Assembly: GCA_947453155.1 (NCBI GenBank)
Contig: CANGFE010000008.1
Span: 1 to 59,257, forward strand
Reading direction: 5' to 3'
Length of the DNA stretch: 59,257 bases
Source: Beijerinckiaceae bacterium
GTDB taxonomy: Bacteria > Pseudomonadota > Alphaproteobacteria > Rhizobiales > Beijerinckiaceae
Shown here: piece after piece, positions 1 through 7,980 of the stretch
How positions within the stretch are numbered: position 1 is the first letter of the stretch
How the letters are laid out: each line of letters opens with the position of its first letter
Notes under the pieces: generated by a model
Seen by the model: the letters and a program-made list of their open reading frames with translations, nothing else
Databases searched by the model: none
Told to the model about the DNA's origin: nothing
Translations under genes and position numbers: made by a program

Positions 1-13
1 GCTAAAGTGCCTT

Positions 14-25
14 GATTCGGGAATC
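14..25. promoter_or_regulatory. Pair of GANTC (CcrM-type) sites upstream of divL
   Basis: GATTC at 14-18 and GAATC at 21-25 form two GANTC motifs seven bases apart, about 85 bases before the divL start. GANTC is the target of the cell-cycle methyltransferase CcrM in alphaproteobacteria, and promoters with such sites can be controlled by CcrM and GcrA. The motifs are seen directly. That they regulate divL is inference, because the promoter itself is not resolved and the window begins here. Confidence 0.3.
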
Positions 26-108
26 AGTCAGTCTTGCGTTCTGCTGCGCATCTTCCATGCGCCGCCTCAAAGCGATTCCTCACGACACGCGAAGGACAGG
101 CTGCAAGC

Positions 109-2568
109 ATGGAGAAAGGGACACGTGTCTGGCGTCAGGCCCTGTGCGCCGCAAGTGCGCTATGGCCGATCCCAGCCCTTCTATCCATACCGGCCCATGC
201 CGCTCCGGCAGGCCTGATCGATCAACCAGAAATCCTCGGCGCTGCGGGCGTTCTGGCCCTGGGCCTTGCTGCCACGGCCGGCACTTTGATCCATATGGCG
301 GGAAAACGCCGCGCCGCCCAACGCGAAACTGGCCTGCGGCTTGAGCTCGAGCGCCTGCGCCAAAGGCTCGACCGTGCGGAAGCTTTTGCGGGTTCTGAAA
401 GCCAGATCATCATTCGGTGGAGCGGTCCCTCAGACGAGCCCACCATTGAAGGCGATGCGGAAGCCATCACCGGCCTTGAAGCGCAGCGCGCTTTGGCTTT
501 TGGCGCTTGGCTGACGCCGCAAACCGCTCAACCTTTGGAACGCGCGCTGGAACGCTTGCGCCAACGCGGCGAAGCCTTTCGTCTTGCGCTCCTCACTCTG
601 TCAGGCCGTCATCTCGAAGCCGAAGGCCGTCCCGTGGCCGGACGCGCCATGCTGCGCATTCGCGATGTGGCAGGCGACCGTCTCGAACTCACCAAGCTGA
701 AAGAGGCCTCGGCGCATATCGCGTCAGAGCGCGATGGCTTGCGCACCATGCTCGATGCAGCACCCGGCCCCGCTTGGCTGCGCGATACGCAAGGCAAATT
801 GACATGGGTGAACCGCGCCTATGTGCATGCGGTTGAAGCTGCGCGGCGCGAAGATGTGCTTGCCCAAGGCATCGAGCTCTTGGACCAGCCAGTGCGCGAG
901 ACACTCGCGCAAGCGCGTGCGCGCATTGAAAATTGGCGTGGGCGCGTGCCCGCCATTGTTGCCGGCGAACGCCGCATGCTCGATGTCACCGATGTGCCGA
1001 CGGAGTTTGGTTCCGGTGGTCTGGCAAGCGACGTATCCGATCTCGAACATATGCGCGCTGATCTTGGCCGCCAGATGGATGCGCATCGGCGCACGTTGGA
1101 TCAACTCACCACCGGTGTTGCCATTTTTGATTCTGCGCGCCGCCTCGTCTTTCACAACACGGCCTATGGACAATTGTGGAATCTGGATCCGGCCTTTCTC
1201 GATTCTGCGCCGACCGATCCCGAAATTCTCGACCGTTTGCGCGCCGAAGGCCGCTTGCCCGAACAGGCCGATTTCCGCAGCTGGAAATCATCTCTCATGG
1301 GCGCTTACCAATCTGTCGAGACGCTCGAGCAGGTTTGGTATCTGCCCGGCGCACGCACCTTGCGTGTGGTCATCAATCCCAATCCGCAAGGCGGCGTGAC
1401 CTATCTCTTCGATGATGTCACCGAACGCTTCTCGCTCGAGTCTTCTTACAATGCGCTGATGCGCGTGCAGGGCGAAACGCTCGATTCACTTAAAGAAGGT
1501 GTCGCTGTGTTTGGCACAGACGGCCGCTTGAAATTGTTCAATCCGGCTTTCATCGACCTATGGCATTGCGATGCTGCCTTCCTAGCGGAAAAGCCGCATT
1601 TCGATCATGTCATGCGCGCCTGCATGTCATTGCATGACCGCACGCAGGACTGGGATGATCTGCGCAGCCTGATCGCTGGCCTGCAAGACGCGCGCACCGG
1701 CTTTGAGCGCCGCATGACGCGCACAGACGGTTCCATCATTGATTGCATGACAGCCCCGCTGCCAGACGGTGCGACGCTGGTGACTTTCATTGATATGACG
1801 GCCACCGTCTCCGTCGAGCGCGCTTTGACCGAGCGTAATCAAGCGCTGCTGGAGGCGGAAAAGCTGCGCAATGATTTCGTGCACCATGTGTCTTACGAAT
1901 TGCGCTCGCCGCTGACCAACATCATCGGCTTCATTCAATTGCTCGGCGAAGGCGCAGTCGGCCCGCTCAATGCCAAGCAGCGTGAATATACGGGCTATGT
2001 GCTGAAAAGCTCGGCGGCGCTGCTGGCTATTATCAATGACATTCTTGATCTGGCGTCCATTGATACGGATGCGATGGAATTGTCGTTGGAACATGTCGAT
2101 ATTCGCGAAACCATCGCCGCAGCCGCTGAAGGTTTGCAGGATCGTCTCGCGGAATCAGGCATCAGCCTGCATGTGGTGGCACTCGACGATATTGGCGCCT
2201 TCCGTGCTGATGGAAAACGCATTCGTCAGGTTCTCTTCAATCTGCTTTCCAATGCGATTGGTTTCTCGGAGCCCGGCCAAACTGTTACCATGGCAGCCTT
2301 GCGTCGACCGGGCGAAATCGTCTTCAAAGTCTCCGATCAGGGTCGCGGCATTCCGCTCGAAGTTCTGGATCGTGTCTTTGATCGCTTCCACACGCATACG
2401 GTGGGTTCACGCCATCGCGGTGTCGGCTTAGGTCTCTCCATCGTGCGCTCCTTTGTGGAATTGCATGGTGGCGAAGTGCAAATCCAATCCGCGCCGGGTG
2501 AAGGCACAATTGTGACCTGCATTTTCCCTGATCATGCCGCAGACGTGACACAAGCAGCGTCAGCTTAA
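109..2568 (+). CDS. divL: DivL-like PAS-domain sensor kinase homologue with Tyr phosphoacceptor
   Basis: This 819-residue protein has an N-terminal hydrophobic segment, a second one near residue 45, PAS-like domains around residues 205-305, 325-420 and 449-560, a dimerisation helix near 583-655 and an HATPase_c domain near 700-810 with DQGRGIP and GVGLGLSIV boxes. The H-box reads VSYELRSPL: Tyr596 (codon 1894-1896) stands where sensor kinases carry the phosphorylated histidine. That is the hallmark of DivL, which in Caulobacter binds DivK~P and controls the CckA-ChpT-CtrA phosphorelay. I chose the ATG at 109, about 12 bases after GAAGGA; an in-frame start at 34 would spoil the signal-like N-terminus. 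The next gene starts 12 bases after the stop with its Shine-Dalgarno overlapping the stop codon, so the two are probably cotranscribed. Asymmetric-division control is inferred from the family. Confidence 0.9.
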   Translation: MEKGTRVWRQALCAASALWPIPALLSIPAHAAPAGLIDQPEILGAAGVLALGLAATAGTLIHMAGKRRAAQRETGLRLELERLRQRLDRAEAFAGSESQIIIRWSGPSDEPTIEGDAEAITGLEAQRALAFGAWLTPQTAQPLERALERLRQRGEAFRLALLTLSGRHLEAEGRPVAGRAMLRIRDVAGDRLELTKLKEASAHIASERDGLRTMLDAAPGPAWLRDTQGKLTWVNRAYVHAVEAARREDVLAQGIELLDQPVRETLAQARARIENWRGRVPAIVAGERRMLDVTDVPTEFGSGGLASDVSDLEHMRADLGRQMDAHRRTLDQLTTGVAIFDSARRLVFHNTAYGQLWNLDPAFLDSAPTDPEILDRLRAEGRLPEQADFRSWKSSLMGAYQSVETLEQVWYLPGARTLRVVINPNPQGGVTYLFDDVTERFSLESSYNALMRVQGETLDSLKEGVAVFGTDGRLKLFNPAFIDLWHCDAAFLAEKPHFDHVMRACMSLHDRTQDWDDLRSLIAGLQDARTGFERRMTRTDGSIIDCMTAPLPDGATLVTFIDMTATVSVERALTERNQALLEAEKLRNDFVHHVSYELRSPLTNIIGFIQLLGEGAVGPLNAKQREYTGYVLKSSAALLAIINDILDLASIDTDAMELSLEHVDIRETIAAAAEGLQDRLAESGISLHVVALDDIGAFRADGKRIRQVLFNLLSNAIGFSEPGQTVTMAALRRPGEIVFKVSDQGRGIPLEVLDRVFDRFHTHTVGSRHRGVGLGLSIVRSFVELHGGEVQIQSAPGEGTIVTCIFPDHAADVTQAASA

Positions 2569-2579
2569 GGAGTCTCGTT

Positions 2580-4118
2580 TTGACGCAGCCGCAAACGGCC
2601 CGTTTCGAATTTGATCTTGCCGATGAAGCCGCCACCAATTTGCTGGCGCATCGCATTGCGGGCTTTACCGGCGCGGGCGATCTCGTCACGCTGTCGGGTG
2701 ATCTGGGTGCCGGCAAAACAACATTGGCGCGCGCACTTATCCGCGAGCTGGTTGGCGAACCACAGCTTGAAGTGCCAAGCCCGACCTTCACTTTGATGCA
2801 GGTCTATGACGCCCCGAAATTCCCGATTGTTCATGCCGATCTCTACCGCATCAAATCCCCCGATGAGCTGATTGAATTGGGCTGGGATGAAGCAGCAGAA
2901 GGCGCGCTTCTTCTCGTTGAATGGGCGGAGCGCGCAGGCAATCAATTGCCGCAAGATCGGCTCGATGTCGCGCTTCTGCTCAATCCGCAAAAGGGTGACG
3001 CATTTCGCAAAGTTGTCTTCACCGGCACGGGCACATTTGCGGCACGCCTGTCGCGCGCTATGTCCGTGGATGCTCTGCTCGCACGTTCCGGCTGGTCAGA
3101 AGCCAAGCGGGCGTTCATGTTGGGCGATGCCTCCACGCGTGCCTATGAGCGGCTGAAAAAGCCCGATGGCACCAAAGGTATTTTGATGATTTCGCCCAAG
3201 CGACCCGACGGGCCGCCGGTGCGTTACGGCAAACCCTATTCGCAAATCGCGCATCTGGCCGAAGATGTCATTCCCTTTTTCGCCATCCAGCGCGGGCTAT
3301 TGCTCGAAGGATTTTCGGCGCCCGATCTGTTCGCAAAAGACGCGACCAATGGTCTGGCCATTTTGGAAGACCTCGGGGGCGAGGGCATTGTTGATGCTGA
3401 CGGCCCCATTCCTGAGCGCTATGGAGCGGCCGCTCTTGCGCTGGCGGAATTGCACAAGCTCGATATGCCCAAAACCATCGATATGGTTCCGGCGCCCTAT
3501 ACAATCCCGCCCTATGATATGGATGCACTGCTCATTGAAGTTGAGCTGATCCTTGATTGGTATGCGCCCCATATTGCCAAAGCGTTTCCAGCCTCGGGCG
3601 CACGCGCGATTTTCGGCAATCTCTGGCGCGAGGCTTTGCAGGAAATTGTCGACGGGCCGCAAACATGGGTTTTGCGCGATTATCATTCGCCCAATATTAT
3701 CTGGCTGCCCGAGCGCGCGGGCGTCAAAAAAATCGGCATGATCGATTTCCAAGATTGCGTGATCGGTCATCCTGCTTATGACGTCGCCTCGCTCTTGCAG
3801 GATGCGCGCGTCACCGTTTCCGATGCGCTCGAGATGAAATTGCTCGGCCAATATTTGCGCCAGCGTAAAGCCGATGATGCGAACTTCGACTTTGAAGCTT
3901 TTGCCCGCTCTTACGCCATTATGGGCGCGCAGCGCGCAACCAAAGTGCTCGGCATTTTTGCCCGTCTCGACAAGCGCGATGGCAAGCCGAACTATCTCGC
4001 GCATATTCCGCGCGTAAAACATTATCTGCAAAAAGACCTCGCCCATCCAGCTCTGGCCGCCATCCGCGACTGGTTTGAAACAAACATGCCCTCCGTGCTT
4101 GCCAAGGACGAGGCATGA
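2580..4118 (+). CDS. tsaE: TsaE / AmgK-type sugar kinase fusion protein
   Basis: The protein joins two enzymes. Residues 1-150 are TsaE, the ATPase of the tRNA threonylcarbamoyladenosine (t6A) complex, with Walker A GDLGAGKTT, SPTFTL and HADLYRI motifs. Residues 165-505 are an aminoglycoside-phosphotransferase-like kinase with LRDYHSPNIIW (catalytic loop) and IDFQD (metal binding). The following murU gene identifies this half as AmgK, which phosphorylates MurNAc/GlcNAc at the anomeric carbon during peptidoglycan recycling. The start is a TTG at 2580, seven bases after AAGGAG at 2567-2572, which overlaps the divL stop. The stop overlaps the murU start (ATGA). The fusion is known in alphaproteobacterial genomes; how the two activities relate is not obvious. 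It is not an antibiotic-resistance gene on present evidence. Confidence 0.9.
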   Translation: MTQPQTARFEFDLADEAATNLLAHRIAGFTGAGDLVTLSGDLGAGKTTLARALIRELVGEPQLEVPSPTFTLMQVYDAPKFPIVHADLYRIKSPDELIELGWDEAAEGALLLVEWAERAGNQLPQDRLDVALLLNPQKGDAFRKVVFTGTGTFAARLSRAMSVDALLARSGWSEAKRAFMLGDASTRAYERLKKPDGTKGILMISPKRPDGPPVRYGKPYSQIAHLAEDVIPFFAIQRGLLLEGFSAPDLFAKDATNGLAILEDLGGEGIVDADGPIPERYGAAALALAELHKLDMPKTIDMVPAPYTIPPYDMDALLIEVELILDWYAPHIAKAFPASGARAIFGNLWREALQEIVDGPQTWVLRDYHSPNIIWLPERAGVKKIGMIDFQDCVIGHPAYDVASLLQDARVTVSDALEMKLLGQYLRQRKADDANFDFEAFARSYAIMGAQRATKVLGIFARLDKRDGKPNYLAHIPRVKHYLQKDLAHPALAAIRDWFETNMPSVLAKDEA

Positions 4119-4837
4119 ACGGGCGGCCCGACACGGCCATGGTCTTTGCCGCGGGGCTTGGCACGCGGATGCGGCCGATCTCCGACACAATCCCAAAGCC
4201 TCTGGTGAAAGTGGCAGGCAAGGCCCTCATCGACCATTGCCTTGATCTATTCGAAAAGGCAGGCGTGCGCCGCGCCATCGTCAATGTTCATTATCTGGCC
4301 GACCAGATCGAAGCCCATCTGAAAGATCGCAAGAATCCGGAAATCATCATTTCCGACGAGCGCGAAAAACTTCTCGACCAAGGCGGCGGCATCAAAAAGG
4401 TTGTGACACTTTTTGACACCCAGCCCTGCTATCTTTGCAATACGGATGCATTTTGGCTCGAGGGTCCCATGTCGAATATTGCGCGCCTGACCGATCTCTG
4501 GGACCCGCAGCGGATGGATGCGCTGTTGCTGCTGGCTGATCGGAAAAATTCTGTCGGTGTGGACTGGGATGGTGACTTTCATCTCGCCGACGATGGTCGC
4601 GCAACAAAACGCGCCGAGGGCGAGGTCGCGGATTTCGTCTATTCGGGCGTGGGTATCATCAAGACCGAGCCTTTCGCGCAAGACCCGCGCGATGTGTTCC
4701 GCCTTGCGCCCTTCTTGTTTGAAGCGGCACAAAAGGGGCGCCTCTGCGGCTTGGCTCTTGAAGGCCAATGGCTGCATGTGGGCACGCCTGCCGCCATTGG
4801 TGAGGCGGAAGCTGCCATCGCACGCACAAAGCAATGA
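4115..4837 (+). CDS. murU: MurU-type nucleotidyltransferase (UDP-MurNAc formation)
   Basis: This 240-residue sugar-1-phosphate nucleotidyltransferase begins with the family signature FAAGLGTRMRP and the PKPLVKVAGKALIDH motif that binds nucleotide and sugar phosphate. With AmgK, MurU turns recycled MurNAc-1-phosphate and UTP into UDP-MurNAc, bypassing de novo synthesis from UDP-GlcNAc. This shortcut is described in Pseudomonas putida and Caulobacter and reduces fosfomycin sensitivity there. The ATG overlaps the stop of the kinase gene by four bases, indicating translational coupling. GlmU- or RmlA-like activity is the alternative, but length and the AmgK neighbour favour MurU. Confidence 0.88.
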   Translation: MNGRPDTAMVFAAGLGTRMRPISDTIPKPLVKVAGKALIDHCLDLFEKAGVRRAIVNVHYLADQIEAHLKDRKNPEIIISDEREKLLDQGGGIKKVVTLFDTQPCYLCNTDAFWLEGPMSNIARLTDLWDPQRMDALLLLADRKNSVGVDWDGDFHLADDGRATKRAEGEVADFVYSGVGIIKTEPFAQDPRDVFRLAPFLFEAAQKGRLCGLALEGQWLHVGTPAAIGEAEAAIARTKQ

Positions 4838-4845
4838 GGTGAAAC

Positions 4846-7800
4846 ATGGCACGCGCTCCGCATGTCTTCACCATCCCGCCCGGTGTGAATTTTCTGGCGA
4901 CTTTCGCTGACCAGCTGATTGCTGGCGAGATTGTTTCTGCCATTCGCGCGCCGCTTGATCCGCTCGCACTTTCCTCTGCGACCATCTATGTGCCGACACG
5001 CCGCGCCGCACGCGCATTGCGCGAAGAACTGATTGCGCGTCTGGCTGGCCCCGCGCTCCTTTTGCCGAAAATTGTGCCGCTGGGCTCGCTGGAGGCTATC
5101 GAGACAGGTCTGATCTTCGACATGGAACTCGACATGCCCGTTGAAGGCGTGCCGGATGCCATGACGCCGATTGAGCGGCGCCTGATCCTCATGCAGCTTG
5201 TGCATCGATGGGCGCTGCAATTGGGCACCGCTATTACGCGCTATGAGAATGGAGCCATCCAGACAGATGGACGCGAGCCTTTGCTGGTGGCCCAAGCGCC
5301 GGCACAGGCCTGGCATCTGGCGGGTGATCTGGCGAGCCTCATTGATGAATTGATTGTCGAAGGTGTTGATTGGGAGCGCTTGCAAGATTTGGCGCCTGAA
5401 TCTTTCGATCGCTATTGGAAGATCACCATCGAATTTCTGAAAATCGCCTCGCAAGCCTGGCCGAAAATTCGCGATGAACAAGGCCGTGTCGATGCGGCCA
5501 TGCGCCAGCAGCTTTTGATCAATCACGAGATTGAACGGCTGGCGAAAGCAAATCCCAAAGAGCCTGTGATTGCGGTGGGCTCGACTGGTACGAATAGCGC
5601 GACAGCGCGGCTCTTGGCCGCCATTGCCAAGCTTGAAAATGGCGCAGTTGTTCTGCCGGGGCTTGATAAAAATCTGGATGATACCGCCTGGTCTTTGATT
5701 GGTGGCGATCAGGAGAAAAAATTCGAGCCGTCTGGGGGACATCCGCAAGCAGCTTTGCATCGGCTCTTGCCTGTCTTGCAAGTCGAGCGCAGCGGCATTG
5801 ACGAACTGGGCAAGCCAGATGCTGCGCTTCAAAAACGCATGGATTTGCTGACCCAAGCTTTCTTACCCGCTGATACGACAGAGTCGTGGCAGAACTGGCT
5901 TGCGCAAGACGGCCGCGACCAAGATCTCTCTGCGGCACTCAGCGATCTCACAATGATTGTCGCAGCAGACGAGCGCGAAGAGGCTTTGGCCTTGGCGCTC
6001 GCTATGCGCAAAGCCTTGGCGGACTCACCCGATCAAACCGTTGCTTTAGTCACGCCAGACCGCGCTTTGGCGCGGCGTGTGCGTGCTGAATTGAAACGCT
6101 GGAATATTGATATTGATGATTCCGGCGGCGAGCCGCTGTCGAGCTCGCCCTATGGCGTGCTCGCGCGTTTGGTCCTCACCTGTTTTGGCGAAGCCTGCAA
6201 ACCGGTTGCATGGCTGGCGCTTCTGGCACATCCATTGGTGCGTCTTGGCCTGCCGCGTGCCGAATTGGAGCGTCTCGCGCGCCTGTTAGAAATCGGCGTC
6301 TTGCGTGGTGTCGCCGAGAATCGCGACAATATCGATGCGATGCTCGCACAAGCGCGCGTAGCCGCTGCAGATCGCCATGCGCATCCGGCTGTTCAACGAA
6401 TCAATGATGAAGATTGGAACGCCATCGCCTTGCTCGTGCATCGCTTATGCGAGGCGCTTGAGCCATTGCATGGCATAAAAGGGCATGCGCCGCTCAAAGA
6501 GCATATTGCAGCCCATCGCGCCTGCCTTGCCAAACTCACCCTGCCTGCGGGCACAGAACGCCTGACATTGGACGAAAGCTATGAGAGCTTCGAACAGGTG
6601 TTCAGCGAATTGGCGGAAAAATCGACGGGCGAGCCGACTTTGCGCCCCGAGGATTATGCAGCACTCGCCGATTTCATCATGCGCGAGGCCATTGTGCGGG
6701 GCCCTGCGCGTGCACATCCGCGCCTCAAAATCTTGGGCCTTCTCGAAGCCCGCTTGATCCATGCCGATCTTATGCTTCTGGCAGGACTCGATGAAAGCAT
6801 CTGGCCGCCGCAGGTGGAGACGGGGCCCTTCCTCAATCGCCCGATGCGCGCAGAGCTTCACCTCACACCGCCCGAGCGGCGCATCGGCCAGACTGCGCAT
6901 GATTTCGTGCAAGCTTTGGGCACGCGCCACGCTATTCTTTCGCGCGCATCAAAACGGGGCGGCTCACCAACCGTGCCCTCACGCTTCTTGCAGCGGCTTG
7001 AGGCTTTGGCGGGAGACCATTTCAAACCCGCGCGCAAAAAAGGTGATGCGCTGCTGGCGCTTGTGCGCCAATTGGATCGCCCCGAACATACACAGACAAT
7101 GGGTCGCCCCGAACCACGCCCTGATTTGGATTTACGCCCGACAACGCTTTCGATCACCGAGATCGAAACTTTCCGTCGTGATCCATATTCCATCTATGCG
7201 CGCCATATTTTGAAAATTCTGCCGCTGGAAGAACTGGGTGCCGTGCCGGGAGCACGCGAAGCCGGCACGCAATTGCACGATCTCTTCGCTGAATTTATTG
7301 AGCGCCATCCGAGCGGGCCATTGCCGCCCCATGCACTCGACGATTTGCGCGCGCTCGCGCAAGAGAAATTGGCGAGCCTGCTGGTGGACGCCAATTATCG
7401 CGCCTTCAATTGGCCGCGCATTGAAGCGGGCCTCGAAGGCTGGCTTGCTTGGGAAAATACACGCCGCACGAATCTCGCCGACAGCAAAGTTGAAAGCTAT
7501 GGCGTGCTGCCTATTCCGCTCGCCGATGGGTCCGTCTTTGAATTGCGCGGCAAGGCCGACCGTATTGACCGCATGCAGGATGGCATGGCCGAGCTGATTG
7601 ATTACAAGAGCGGCTCGATCAGCACGAAGAAAATGATCAAGGCCGGCTTTGCACCGCAATTGCCGCTTGAAGTGAAAATGGTCGAGGCAGGCGCGTTTCA
7701 AGATGTCGGCCCTCTCGATGTGCGCAATGCGATGCATGTGAAAGTGGGCGGCAAAGATCCGGTCAAATCGGATCCGATTGCCGATGGCGGCGACTTCCGC

Positions 7801-7980
7801 GATGTGGTGGAAAGCAATTTTGATGGCTTGATTGAACTGCTCAACCAGTTCCGTGATCCCACCACGCCTTATCCGCCGCGCCCCTATCCGCAATATACGA
7901 GCCGGTTTGGTCTCTATGATCATCTGGCGCGCGTGAAAGAATGGTCGGCAGGTTCTGGCGAGGATGGAGGCGAGGCATGA
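4846..7980 (+). CDS. addB: Double-strand break repair protein AddB
   Basis: The 1044-residue protein is the AddB subunit of the alphaproteobacterial AddAB helicase-nuclease, which resects double-strand breaks and loads RecA. The N-terminus has the IYVPTRRAARAL segment typical of alphaproteobacterial AddB. The C-terminus carries a RecB-like PD-(D/E)XK nuclease core, GKADRID followed by ELIDYKSG, near residues 904-925. The ATG follows GAGGTG closely and starts eight bases after the murU stop. The stop overlaps the addA start as ATGA, as expected for subunits of one heterodimer. All catalytic elements look intact. Confidence 0.95.
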   Translation: MARAPHVFTIPPGVNFLATFADQLIAGEIVSAIRAPLDPLALSSATIYVPTRRAARALREELIARLAGPALLLPKIVPLGSLEAIETGLIFDMELDMPVEGVPDAMTPIERRLILMQLVHRWALQLGTAITRYENGAIQTDGREPLLVAQAPAQAWHLAGDLASLIDELIVEGVDWERLQDLAPESFDRYWKITIEFLKIASQAWPKIRDEQGRVDAAMRQQLLINHEIERLAKANPKEPVIAVGSTGTNSATARLLAAIAKLENGAVVLPGLDKNLDDTAWSLIGGDQEKKFEPSGGHPQAALHRLLPVLQVERSGIDELGKPDAALQKRMDLLTQAFLPADTTESWQNWLAQDGRDQDLSAALSDLTMIVAADEREEALALALAMRKALADSPDQTVALVTPDRALARRVRAELKRWNIDIDDSGGEPLSSSPYGVLARLVLTCFGEACKPVAWLALLAHPLVRLGLPRAELERLARLLEIGVLRGVAENRDNIDAMLAQARVAAADRHAHPAVQRINDEDWNAIALLVHRLCEALEPLHGIKGHAPLKEHIAAHRACLAKLTLPAGTERLTLDESYESFEQVFSELAEKSTGEPTLRPEDYAALADFIMREAIVRGPARAHPRLKILGLLEARLIHADLMLLAGLDESIWPPQVETGPFLNRPMRAELHLTPPERRIGQTAHDFVQALGTRHAILSRASKRGGSPTVPSRFLQRLEALAGDHFKPARKKGDALLALVRQLDRPEHTQTMGRPEPRPDLDLRPTTLSITEIETFRRDPYSIYARHILKILPLEELGAVPGAREAGTQLHDLFAEFIERHPSGPLPPHALDDLRALAQEKLASLLVDANYRAFNWPRIEAGLEGWLAWENTRRTNLADSKVESYGVLPIPLADGSVFELRGKADRIDRMQDGMAELIDYKSGSISTKKMIKAGFAPQLPLEVKMVEAGAFQDVGPLDVRNAMHVKVGGKDPVKSDPIADGGDFRDVVESNFDGLIELLNQFRDPTTPYPPRPYPQYTSRFGLYDHLARVKEWSAGSGEDGGEA

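Noticed and set aside
2580-4118. Aminoglycoside resistance kinase
   Set aside because: The APH-like fold is that of AmgK; fusion to TsaE and overlap with murU indicate peptidoglycan recycling.
4639-5856. A 405-codon open frame on the minus strand opposite murU and addB
   Set aside because: It lies antisense to two well-supported genes, has no recognisable domain, and is rich in His, Gln and Arg as expected for a shadow frame.
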